Shown here in pieces: positions 41,872 to 48,951 of a stretch of 48,988 nt of DNA. The stretch is taken from positions 1 through 48,988 of the forward strand of contig JALEPJ010000019.1 in the NCBI GenBank assembly GCA_022766385.1. The letters are read 5' to 3'. Origin of the DNA: Rikenellaceae bacterium (GTDB taxonomy: Bacteria; Bacteroidota; Bacteroidia; Bacteroidales; UBA932). The notes under the pieces were generated by a model. It saw nothing but the letters and a program-made list of their open reading frames with translations. It was not told where the DNA came from and did not search any database. Numbering within the stretch: the first letter of the stretch is position 1; every line of letters begins with the position of its first letter. The translations under genes were made by a program, and so were the position numbers.

Positions 41872-42675
41872 ACTGAGGTCAACAGGCTCCGGCACGCCGA
41901 AAACACAGGCTCTGTCCGTGAATTGCCAATAATCCCATTGTTCGGAGCCTGGAGAGGCGACGCCGTAATGAGCTATCCATAGGGGATAGTTGTCGGTGAT
42001 TTCCTTGTCCAGCATATCCCGGATAAAGGACTCCGAACTGTAGACTATCGCTTTTCGCCCGTATGCCTTGCTGACGCACTCGAGCCATTGCAATGCCCTT
42101 TGGTTAAGTAGTTTACGCGAGCATCCCAAATGAATGGTCTCAATGTCAAGTACCGGAGGAAGGTCAATATGGCGCAATTCACCTACGGTGTTTATGAAGT
42201 TTCGTGCCTGTAATTCTCCGTCCTTCGAGCTTCGGAAGAAGTGATATGCGCCTCTTTGAATATTGCGCTCTCCAGCAGCCTCCCAGTTCTGCTTGAACAT
42301 CGGATCCTTCATTCCCGCACCCTCGCTTGCCTTGATGAAGACGAATTTGATAGGATAAACATTGCGCGCGTCCTCCATCGATTTGTGCATATGTCCTTGC
42401 CTGTCAGTCAGAACATATAGCGAGTCCCAAACAATAGGTCCCTTGTTATTGTGCGAGATGTCGATGCCGAGAGCGCTGAAACTGATTTCGGGCAATGGCT
42501 CGCCGTCATATTTGCCTCCGCGATGCTTGAGCACGGGAAGCACTATCAGCAGCAATAGCAGGACTGCTGCAATTGTGATAACACTCCAATTAGAAAGGAC
42601 TTTTTTCCTCTTGCCTCCTTTCTTCTTCCTGACCTTTCTCGTTCCTGCTATTTTGCTTTTTCCAGCTTTAGCCAT
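41860..42675 (-). CDS. Membrane-anchored GH25 muramidase
   Basis: 271 aa from the ATG at 42675; the frame upstream to 42960 is antisense to the peptidase gene and is rejected. A very basic N-terminus (K-K-K-G-G-K-R-K-K, residues 18-26) precedes one TM at about 30-49, so the enzyme faces the periplasm. GH25 lysozyme motifs: G-I-D-I-S-H-N-N, F-V-F-I-K-A-S-E-G, G-A-Y-H-F-F, P-P-V-L-D-I-E-T (catalytic Asp and Glu), A-I-V-Y-S-S and W-D-Y-W-Q-F-T-D. It should cut the peptidoglycan sugar chain. All expected acidic residues are kept. Confidence 0.9.
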   Translation of the reverse strand: MAKAGKSKIAGTRKVRKKKGGKRKKVLSNWSVITIAAVLLLLLIVLPVLKHRGGKYDGEPLPEISFSALGIDISHNNKGPIVWDSLYVLTDRQGHMHKSMEDARNVYPIKFVFIKASEGAGMKDPMFKQNWEAAGERNIQRGAYHFFRSSKDGELQARNFINTVGELRHIDLPPVLDIETIHLGCSRKLLNQRALQWLECVSKAYGRKAIVYSSESFIRDMLDKEITDNYPLWIAHYGVASPGSEQWDYWQFTDRACVFGVPEPVDLSLRR

Positions 42676-42714
42676 TTCTGTTTCTTTTCTAATGCAATTA
42701 TAAAAATAATTGAT

Positions 42715-42722
42715 TAAATTTG
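42715..42722 (+). promoter_or_regulatory. -7 box of the C1 peptidase gene
   Basis: TAAATTTG, a perfect -7 match, 32 nt before the ATG at 42755. Confidence 0.5.
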
Positions 42723-42754
42723 TGAAAATTCGATTAATCCAAATACTATCTAAT

Positions 42755-43936
42755 ATGAAGAGATTTTTTACAGTAGTCGTATGCCTTTCTGCTGCAATAG
42801 CAGCTTTCGCACAGACCGCAAAGGCACCGGAGTACACATTTACTACAGTTAAGGAGAATCCTATCACATCTATCAAGAACCAGGCTTCCAGCGGTACCTG
42901 CTGGGCATTCTCCACAATCAGTTTCGTTGAGTCTGAAATTATCCGTATCAACGGTATCAAGGATGAGGCTAAGTATCCTGACCTTTCAGAGTTCTTCGTT
43001 GTCAGCCATTCATACTCAGACAGGGCTGATAAGTATGTAAGAGTCGATGGCAGACTCGGTTTCAGTGCCGGCAGCGAGGCTGATGATGTCCTCCATATAA
43101 TCAGGGACTATGGTATGGTTCCTAATTGTGAAATGACAGGTATGAATTACGGTACCGAGCTTCCTGCACAGAATGAGCTTGATGCTGTTCTCAAGGGATA
43201 TATGGATGCTGTCGTGAAGGTTCCTAACAGAACTCTCACCTCCGCTTGGAAGAGAGGTTTCGATGCTATACTTGCAGAGTATCTCGGAGAGTATCCTGAG
43301 AAGTTCACAGTTGACGGAGTGGAGTATACACCTGAATCATACCGTGATGCTCTCAAATTCAATCCGGATGACTATGTGACTCTCTCATCTTTCACTCATC
43401 ATCCTTTCTATACCAAGTTCCCGCTTGAGGTTGCTGATAACTGGAGATGGGACGAGGTCTACAATCTTCCAATTGAAGAGTTTATGAAAGTCCTCGACAA
43501 TGCCATTATGAATGGATATACAGCTGCTTGGGGCTCTGATGTAAGCGAGTCGGGCTTCTCAAGAAACGGCATAGGCACCCTTCCTGACGTTAGTGCAGCT
43601 GCTGCTCCTGGCTCTGATCAGGCGCGTTGGGTGGGCACAGAAAGCTCAGCTGCTCCAGTCGCTGAAGCTCCGAAGGAGATTGTTCCTACTCAGGAGTACC
43701 GCCAGCAGGGTTTCGACAACAAAACCACAACAGACGACCACGGAATGCATATTTACGGCATTGCCAAGGACCAGTACGGTAACAAGTTCTATATGGTTAA
43801 GAATTCTTGGGGCGTGACCGGCAAGTATGACGGAATCTGGTATGTATCTGAGAATTTCGTTGCCGGAAAGAGTATGGACATTATGGTTCATAAGAATGCT
43901 GTTCCAAAAGACATCAGAAAGAAACTTGGTATCTAA
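42755..43936 (+). CDS. Secreted C1-family peptidase (bleomycin hydrolase/aminopeptidase C type)
   Basis: 393 aa from the ATG at 42755, chosen because M-K-R-F-F-T-V-V-V-C starts a clean signal peptide with an A-F-A-Q cleavage site near 20; the ORF can extend 15 codons further without a signal. Catalytic Cys in S-S-G-T-C-W-A-F-S-T (about 49), His in T-D-D-H-G-M-H-I-Y-G and Asn in V-K-N-S-W-G. Unlike cytoplasmic PepC it is exported. A low-complexity Ala/Pro/Ser stretch (S-A-A-A-A-P-G-S-D, A-P-V-A-E-A-P) lies before the His loop. Three nt before pssA. Confidence 0.9.
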   Translation: MKRFFTVVVCLSAAIAAFAQTAKAPEYTFTTVKENPITSIKNQASSGTCWAFSTISFVESEIIRINGIKDEAKYPDLSEFFVVSHSYSDRADKYVRVDGRLGFSAGSEADDVLHIIRDYGMVPNCEMTGMNYGTELPAQNELDAVLKGYMDAVVKVPNRTLTSAWKRGFDAILAEYLGEYPEKFTVDGVEYTPESYRDALKFNPDDYVTLSSFTHHPFYTKFPLEVADNWRWDEVYNLPIEEFMKVLDNAIMNGYTAAWGSDVSESGFSRNGIGTLPDVSAAAAPGSDQARWVGTESSAAPVAEAPKEIVPTQEYRQQGFDNKTTTDDHGMHIYGIAKDQYGNKFYMVKNSWGVTGKYDGIWYVSENFVAGKSMDIMVHKNAVPKDIRKKLGI

Positions 43937-43939
43937 TCA

Positions 43940-44656
43940 ATGAACTTGAAAAAGTACATTCCCAATACTATCACCTCCATGAATCTGCTCTGCGGTGCCG
44001 TGGGGGTGATTTTTACTATGAGAGGAAATCTGGCACTTGCGTTTCCTTTGATGATAGCCGCTGCTGTTTTTGATTTTGCTGACGGCTTGGCCGCCAGGGC
44101 ACTTGGCGCATATTCTGATATTGGCAAGGAATTGGATTCTCTGTGTGATGCTGTCAGTTTCGGACTCCTGCCGGCATTGATGCTCCATCAGACTATGATC
44201 TCGCTTAATGGTGAGAGTTTCTACTCTTGGACTCCTTTGCTAATCGCAGTATTCTCAGCTTTGAGGCTGGCGAAGTTCAATGTTGACTCAAGGCAGCACG
44301 ACAGTTTTATCGGCCTTCCGACTCCTGCTTGCGCTATGATTTGTGGCTCATTGGCCTATGCCATTGCCGCTGATACCGATTCTGCAATTGCGTCAATGTG
44401 TGCCAATAATTGGCTGCTTCCGCTATTGTCGCTGATACTGAGCGCCCTTCTGGTCTGCGAGCTTCCTATGTTCGCATTCAAATTTGGAAAAGGCAAGAGC
44501 ACAGACCGCCGTACCCGCATTCAGAGAATCTGCTTTATTGTCTGCTCTGCAGTTATAGTGGCTCTGGTGGCATTGACCGGACTCAACTGGTCGCTTGCTG
44601 TGGCTTTGATTTTCGTTTCTTATATTGCCGTAAATGTGGTATCGGCCCTTGTATGA
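43940..44656 (+). CDS. pssA: CDP-diacylglycerol-serine O-phosphatidyltransferase
   Basis: 238 aa. Makes phosphatidylserine for phosphatidylethanolamine. The CDP-alcohol phosphotransferase motif D-F-A-D-G-L-A-A-R-(8)-G-x3-D-x3-D is complete (about 48-73, including D-I-G-K-E-L-D-S-L-C-D). Five to seven TM segments, start P-N-T-I-T-S-M-N-L-L-C-G typical. It overlaps the hydrolase gene by four bases. Confidence 0.95.
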   Translation: MNLKKYIPNTITSMNLLCGAVGVIFTMRGNLALAFPLMIAAAVFDFADGLAARALGAYSDIGKELDSLCDAVSFGLLPALMLHQTMISLNGESFYSWTPLLIAVFSALRLAKFNVDSRQHDSFIGLPTPACAMICGSLAYAIAADTDSAIASMCANNWLLPLLSLILSALLVCELPMFAFKFGKGKSTDRRTRIQRICFIVCSAVIVALVALTGLNWSLAVALIFVSYIAVNVVSALV

Positions 44657-45276
44657 GCAGGATTCCGCTATTGTACATACACGGTATGGGAGGGGGAGCA
44701 GACAGTCGCATCCCTTCCATACTTAAAGAATATTATCCTGACCTGGTTGTAAAGACCTATTCATTTGACCCGGATCAGGCTCAGCTTCAGTTGAAAAGCT
44801 GGATTGAAGAGTTACAGCCTTGCATCTTGGTCGGAGAATCTCTAGGTGCTGTCCATACACTGGTACTTCATCATAGCTATCCTGATATTCCGCTTGTGCT
44901 GGTTTCTCCTGCTCTCAATGCTCCGAGGGTATTGTCCTTCGCAAGTGCTGTAGCCCTGTGCCCCGGTGTCCCTGCACTGCTTGGGAGGATTTATCATCCG
45001 AGACCTGGCGACAGACAGGAATTGACCTTTAGTCCTGCCCTGCTTTCACATTGGAAGCCGTACTGCAGTCTATGCTACAATCAGGAACGCAAAGACAATA
45101 TCAGCGCTTTTTTTGGTACGCGGGACCATTATAGGCGCAGCGGTATTGTCTCGCTGCGAAGCTGGAAGAAGAATTTCCCCGAAGACAGCTACAGCACATA
45201 TGAAGGCACCCATTACATGGAAGAAGAATATGTCCGTACGATATTGCTGCAAAAGATACGTTCCATTATGCAGTAA
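44653..45276 (+). CDS. Alpha/beta hydrolase-like protein
   Basis: 207 aa from the ATG at 44653 (ATGA overlap with pssA). A longer frame upstream lies inside pssA and is rejected. Oxyanion strand L-L-Y-I-H-G-M-G-G-G (about 6-15), nucleophile elbow L-V-G-E-S-L-G-A (Ser about 63), and a C-terminal E-G-T-H-Y-M with the likely His. The Asp could be in F-F-G-T-R-D-H. Small size and lack of a lid recall YqiA-type esterases. Coupling with pssA hints at lipid metabolism, but substrate is unknown. Confidence 0.82.
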   Translation: MSRIPLLYIHGMGGGADSRIPSILKEYYPDLVVKTYSFDPDQAQLQLKSWIEELQPCILVGESLGAVHTLVLHHSYPDIPLVLVSPALNAPRVLSFASAVALCPGVPALLGRIYHPRPGDRQELTFSPALLSHWKPYCSLCYNQERKDNISAFFGTRDHYRRSGIVSLRSWKKNFPEDSYSTYEGTHYMEEEYVRTILLQKIRSIMQ

Positions 45277-45292
45277 TGAAGTCTTTTTTGTG

Positions 45293-45300
45293 TAAATTTG
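45293..45300 (+). promoter_or_regulatory. -7 box upstream of orphan lipoprotein
   Basis: TAAATTTG, a perfect -7 match, 12 nt before the first ATG (45313) and 18 nt before ATG 45319. The closeness favours the later start. Confidence 0.5.
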
Positions 45301-45312
45301 CATTTTTAAAAG

Positions 45313-46431
45313 ATGATTATGAGGCGTTATTCCGTCATAGTGGCTGCAGTATTGCTGTCAGTTCTTTTTACTTCCTGCCGTGAAAAGGCCCATAAAGGCC
45401 GTCCCACGATAGGCTTGGTGGAGAATATCCTCGCTGAAAAGGTTTCAGAAGAATCATTGATACTCAAGAACATAGAGGCAAGAAATGTCTCCGGTACAAT
45501 TGCTGTCGTCGGACCTTCAAATCTGTCTTATCCTTTGGCTATGCGCTTTGCCGGATGTGATGATTTTGACAATGTGGACGGGCGCAGAATCTCTGATCAG
45601 CTCCCAGATTTTGCGGGTGAGACTATTGATATGGTGCTCGATGAGGCCAATTTCAATTACCATTCTTTCGTTGCATCTGGGGATACTGACTCTCTCAGGG
45701 CTGTAACGGTCAGAAATCTGCTTGCTGTTCTTGACAGCAAGTGTTATTCAAGTGTTTACGATTTGGACAACACTCTCCAAAAGAAGAGTTCGAAGGCTGT
45801 GCTTTTCCCATCTCCCTATATGTCTGCTTATGGGGCCTTTGACGTGGATACTCTATTAAGGAGCAGAGGTATAAAATTGCCGGTCATTTTTCCGGCGAGA
45901 AAAGCTTTCAGGACACTTTTGGAGAAGGAGGGTGAAGAACTGTGTGTAGCGGTACTTACAGATTCGATTATTGCTTCTGACCTTATACACAAGAAGATTT
46001 TTGAAGAGGTATCCAAGGAAATGGGTATCAGTGGGGCCGAATGCAAAGTATTTCATAGCGATACTATAGACAGCGTTCTTGACAATGTGCTCAGGATTTA
46101 TTCCCAAGCTGGAGGCAGCAGATGTATCAATGCTATATTGGTTGATGACATTCACGTCTATTCTTCTGAACTCAGGGCTTCTCTCGAGGAACTGGCAGTT
46201 GCACGTGATGCTGAATCTATAGGCATGCGTAAACTGATTGCAGCTGACTGCAGGGTTATCGATACCTCGGAGCTGTCTACTGAGGAGTGCTACAAAGCCC
46301 TCAGAAACAACAACTTATTTACACACGAGGTCGCTTATCCAAGAGTAAACGGATTTGTGACTGCCGCTTCTCCTGATGGAAAAGCATTTAAGCTGGTAGA
46401 AACACGGGTAAATGTATCAGATAAGCATTAG
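45313..46431 (+). CDS. Lipoprotein of unknown function
   Basis: 372 aa, or 370 from the ATG at 45319. Signal peptide with lipobox L-F-T-S-C near 22. The mature part shows regular strand-helix alternation (T-I-A-V-V-G-P-S-N-L-S-Y, A-V-L-T-D-S-I-I-A-S-D, A-I-L-V-D-D-I-H-V-Y), somewhat like a periplasmic-binding or Rossmann-type fold, but I do not recognise a family. It has its own -7 box and overlaps the exonuclease gene by 20 bases, so the two are likely co-expressed. Confidence 0.78.
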   Translation: MIMRRYSVIVAAVLLSVLFTSCREKAHKGRPTIGLVENILAEKVSEESLILKNIEARNVSGTIAVVGPSNLSYPLAMRFAGCDDFDNVDGRRISDQLPDFAGETIDMVLDEANFNYHSFVASGDTDSLRAVTVRNLLAVLDSKCYSSVYDLDNTLQKKSSKAVLFPSPYMSAYGAFDVDTLLRSRGIKLPVIFPARKAFRTLLEKEGEELCVAVLTDSIIASDLIHKKIFEEVSKEMGISGAECKVFHSDTIDSVLDNVLRIYSQAGGSRCINAILVDDIHVYSSELRASLEELAVARDAESIGMRKLIAADCRVIDTSELSTEECYKALRNNNLFTHEVAYPRVNGFVTAASPDGKAFKLVETRVNVSDKH

Positions 46432-47197
46432 TCCTGAAGAAATTGAGAGGAAGGAAATGAAGTCCTTCCCCGGGAAAATAACTGTGATTGATTCGACAGG
46501 GCCGGAGTTTACCAAGGCAATCGCCTACCTCCGCCGTCAAAAGATTCTGGGTTTCGATACGGAATCCAGGCCTTGTTTTTCTCCTGGACAGCCTCATTAT
46601 GGAGTGTCATTGCTTCAACTCTCGGGTCCGGAGAGGGCTTTTCTCTTCAGAATCAAGAAAACGGGGATGAGCGCGAGTCTCTGCAGAATACTCTCGAATC
46701 CTTCCATCAAGAAAATTGGTGCTGCAACGGCGGATGATGTGAGAGGCTTGCAGAAATATACTCCTTTCGAGGCGAGCGGTTTCATTGACCTGCAGAAGAT
46801 GGTTTGGGAATATGGCATCAAGGATAAGAGCGTTAAGAAAATGGCTGCTATCATTCTCGACGTCAAAATCTCGAAGACCCAGCAGCTTTCCAATTGGGAA
46901 GCGGATGAGCTCAGTGAGTCTCAACAGAAATATGCAGCCACGGATGCTTGGATTTGTCGTGAGATGTATCTGAAACTTTTGTGCTCGGAAAAGAATCCTC
47001 TTACTCCTGAACAGATGATGCCGGCTCCTCCGGCTCCGAAAGAGAATTCCACTGAGAATGCTGAAAATGAAGGCAATAAGGTAAATGCTGCATCATCTTC
47101 AGAACCGTCAAAAAAGAAGAAAAGACGCAAAAGAAGAGCTCCTTCGTATTATAGGAGAAGATCAAGACACAAAAAAACTGACAATAAGGTACAATGA
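46412..47197 (+). CDS. DEDD-family 3'-5' exonuclease with basic tail
   Basis: 261 aa. Residues about 25-185 are an RNase D/WRN-like domain: L-G-F-D-T-E-S-R-P (Exo I, D and E), I-G-A-A-T-A-D-D-V-R-G-L (Exo II Asp) and Q-K-Y-A-A-T-D-A-W (Exo III with the Tyr and Asp, DEDDy). After about 190 comes a linker of Pro, Glu and Asn and a strongly basic end (K-K-K-K-R-R-K-R-R, then R-R-R-S-R-H-K-K) that should bind nucleic acid. Start at 46412 overlaps the lipoprotein gene; it overlaps the methyltransferase by four bases. Role in RNA or DNA processing is not decided. Confidence 0.87.
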   Translation: MYQISISPEEIERKEMKSFPGKITVIDSTGPEFTKAIAYLRRQKILGFDTESRPCFSPGQPHYGVSLLQLSGPERAFLFRIKKTGMSASLCRILSNPSIKKIGAATADDVRGLQKYTPFEASGFIDLQKMVWEYGIKDKSVKKMAAIILDVKISKTQQLSNWEADELSESQQKYAATDAWICREMYLKLLCSEKNPLTPEQMMPAPPAPKENSTENAENEGNKVNAASSSEPSKKKKRRKRRAPSYYRRRSRHKKTDNKVQ

Positions 47198-48399
47198 TAA
47201 AGATATACTTGAAAAAGGGACGCGAGGAATCCCTCCATCGTTATCATCCATGGGTTTTCTCCGGGGCAATAGCCCAAATGGCCGGCAACCCTGCAGAGGG
47301 TGATATCGTGGGCGTGTATGCATCGGATGGCAGTTTCCTTGCATATGGCCATTACCAGATTGGCTCAATTGCAGTCAGGGTCCTCAGTTTCGATGATTCA
47401 GCGCTTCATCCCCTCTTCTATGAGCAAATGCTGGAACGGGCATTGCAGGTCCGTCGTGCCGTTGGTCTTGATGGCAATGATGATGTTTCTGCGATGACCA
47501 ATTGCTATAGATTGGTACACGGCGAGGGCGATGGACTCCCCGGTCTTATTGTGGATTATTATGACGGTGTCTGCGTTATGCAGGCCCATTCAGTCGGCAT
47601 GTTCAGGGCAAAAAGACAGATAACGGAAGGACTTAAGGCCATATACGGTTCCAGACTGAAGGCTGTTTATGACAAAAGTTCCGGAACTGCGCCTTTCAAG
47701 GCAGGACTCGAACTCATTGACGGATATCTTTACAAATCGGATGGTTTTTCAGATGATGAGCAAACCGTGCTGGAAAACGGCCACAAATTCATAGTCAATT
47801 GGACCGAGGGGCAGAAGACCGGTTTCTTCCTCGATCAGAGGGAAAACCGTGCGCTAGTTGGACGTTATGCTCCCGGCCGCAATGTGCTCAACCTTTTCTG
47901 CTATACCGGCGGTTTCTCAATCTACGCATTGTCAGCCGGAGCAAAACATGTTGATTCTGTTGACAGCTCTGCGAAGGCAATGATGATGGTTGACAGGAAT
48001 GTAATTCTCAACGCTTTCGATCAGTCTCGTCACACAAGTTATTGTGCTGACGCAATTGAATTCATCAAGAATGCTCCGGAAGGTAAATATGATCTGATTA
48101 TTGTTGACCCACCTGCATTTGCAAAACATAGGGGAGTGCTCAAGAATGCCCTCAGGGCTTATCAGAGGCTCAATGCTGCGGCAATAGCCAAAGTGGCAAA
48201 GGGAGGTCTTGTCTTTACCTACAGCTGTTCTCAGGTTGTTGACAAGGAACAGTTTGCCTTGGCTGTATTCTCTGCAGCCGCTTCTGTTGGCCGTTCAGTA
48301 CGCATACTTGACAGATTGAATCAGCCGGCAGATCACTCCGTAAACATCTATCATCCGGAAGGCGAGTATCTGAAGGGCCTTCTGTTGTATGTTGAGTAG
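47194..48399 (+). CDS. RlmI-type 23S rRNA (cytosine-C5) methyltransferase
   Basis: 401 aa. N-terminal PUA domain (about 1-75, H-P-W-V-F-S-G-A-I), then the EEHEE-like linker and a SAM-dependent methyltransferase domain with N-L-F-C-Y-T-G-G-F-S-I-Y-A (SAM loop, about 231-243), D-S-V-D-S-S and motif IV I-I-V-D-P-P-A-F (about 306-313), then F-T-Y-S-C-S-Q. E. coli RlmI makes m5C1962; the same target here is likely. Overlaps the exonuclease gene by four bases (ATGA), which hints at a joint role in RNA handling. Confidence 0.93.
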   Translation: MIKIYLKKGREESLHRYHPWVFSGAIAQMAGNPAEGDIVGVYASDGSFLAYGHYQIGSIAVRVLSFDDSALHPLFYEQMLERALQVRRAVGLDGNDDVSAMTNCYRLVHGEGDGLPGLIVDYYDGVCVMQAHSVGMFRAKRQITEGLKAIYGSRLKAVYDKSSGTAPFKAGLELIDGYLYKSDGFSDDEQTVLENGHKFIVNWTEGQKTGFFLDQRENRALVGRYAPGRNVLNLFCYTGGFSIYALSAGAKHVDSVDSSAKAMMMVDRNVILNAFDQSRHTSYCADAIEFIKNAPEGKYDLIIVDPPAFAKHRGVLKNALRAYQRLNAAAIAKVAKGGLVFTYSCSQVVDKEQFALAVFSAAASVGRSVRILDRLNQPADHSVNIYHPEGEYLKGLLLYVE

Positions 48400-48417
48400 A
48401 AATTTGCATGGTGGCTA

Positions 48418-48447
48418 TTGTGTTTTAAGAAAAAATTACTACCTTTG
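48418..48447 (+). promoter_or_regulatory. Promoter of tRNA-Cys
   Basis: TTG at 48418-48420, a 19-nt spacer, and TACCTTTG at 48440-48447, the Bacteroidota -7 box. The mature tRNA starts 12 nt later. Confidence 0.7.
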
Positions 48448-48458
48448 TAATCCCGAAT

Positions 48459-48529
48459 GGTGCTTGGGCCGGGAGGTTAGGCACTGGTCTGCAAAACCAG
48501 TTAGAGCGGTTCAATTCCGCTAGGCACCT
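48459..48529 (+). tRNA. tRNA-Cys (anticodon GCA)
   Basis: 71 nt. Acceptor GGTGCTT/AGGCACC (one G-U), D stem GCC/GGC, anticodon stem CTGGT/ACCAG around loop CTGCAAA, T stem AGCGG/CCGCT with loop TTCAATT. The discriminator base is T (U73), as usual for Cys. CCA is not encoded and must be added later. Confidence 0.95.
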
Positions 48530-48531
48530 CA

Positions 48532-48570
48532 GAAAACCCCTTTCAGCGATGCTGAGAGGGGTTTTTCTTT
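48532..48570 (+). terminator. Intrinsic terminator after tRNA-Cys
   Basis: A long stem AAAACCCC...GGGGTTTT with an inner TCAGC/GCTGA part, followed by TTTTTCTTTTT. It ends transcription right after the tRNA. Confidence 0.88.
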
Positions 48571-48586
48571 TTCTGACCCTCAAAAG

Positions 48587-48645
48587 TGTACTGAAAATGT
48601 ACTAAAATTCTCGCAGTGTACTGATTCAAAATCCCCGAATGTACT
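48587..48645. repeat. Four TGTACT repeats next to tRNA-Cys
   Basis: TGTACT occurs at 48587, 48598, 48617 and 48640, with spacings of 11, 19 and 23 nt, in an otherwise A-rich stretch with no gene. The first three are followed or preceded by short shared bases (GTGTACTGA twice). Repeats of this sort next to a tRNA 3' end may be protein-binding sites of an old integration event, but no integrase gene is present. Confidence 0.45.
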
Positions 48646-48654
48646 ACATTTAAC

Positions 48655-48687
48655 AAAAAGATCCAGATACCGCAAAGTACCTGGATC
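48655..48687 (-). terminator. Terminator-like hairpin on the minus strand
   Basis: GATCCAG/CTGGATC arms (48660-48666 with 48681-48687) followed on the minus strand by TTTTTGTT. It would end a minus-strand RNA coming from 48690-48880, where no gene is seen. Confidence 0.45.
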
Positions 48688-48813
48688 AAATGCGAATTTA
48701 ATACACAATCTCGGCATATTATGTTATGCTGCGGATTAGAAGCACTGACGCTTGCACTGGCACCACGCAGCCCTGGCGGATTATCACCCCTGTGAGGGGC
48801 TGGGCATGGAAAG

Positions 48814-48886
48814 ATGGGAGTCTGTGACTGCAGGGGAGCGGAGGCACGGAGCGGACTGGAGGACACAGTCTCCCATACAATTTTTT
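48814..48886 (+). repeat. Large inverted repeat with a trailing T-run
   Basis: Arms of 13 bases (48814-48826 and 48864-48876) pair with a single mismatch around a 37-nt GC-rich loop that contains GGAGCGG twice (48835 and 48848). Six T's follow at 48881-48886. This may be a terminator-like element of a + strand RNA, or a short mobile repeat. Confidence 0.5.
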
Positions 48887-48951
48887 GTTATTTCTTTTGA
48901 CGCATTTTGCATAGTTCTGTATTTATAGGGCAGAAACAAATTAAAACAGTC

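Larger units (their letters stand above)
48571..48951. other. Gene-free stretch between the tRNA-Cys terminator and the next gene
   Basis: About 380 nt without a believable gene. The only open frame (minus strand, 48866-48543) is of odd, Ser/Pro-rich composition and crosses the tRNA terminator, so it is not accepted. The stretch holds the TGTACT repeats, a hairpin with a minus-strand T-run at 48655-48687, a GC-rich part at 48740-48810 with possible pairing (CCCCT/AGGGG), and the inverted repeat at 48814-48876. It ends with a promoter-like pair: TTTG (48896-48899), 20 nt, TATTTATA (48920-48927). Confidence 0.6.

Noticed and set aside
42676..42960. N-terminal extension of the GH25 gene
   Set aside because: Runs antisense over the promoter and signal peptide of the C1 peptidase gene; the basic and TM start at 42675 is complete.
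44410..44652. Longer start for the alpha/beta hydrolase
   Set aside because: The extension lies within pssA in another frame and contains Cys/Arg-rich noise; the ATGA overlap start gives a normal hydrolase N-terminus.
48543..48866. 107-codon open frame on the minus strand after tRNA-Cys
   Set aside because: Crosses the tRNA terminator and two inverted repeats, with Ser/Pro-rich random composition.
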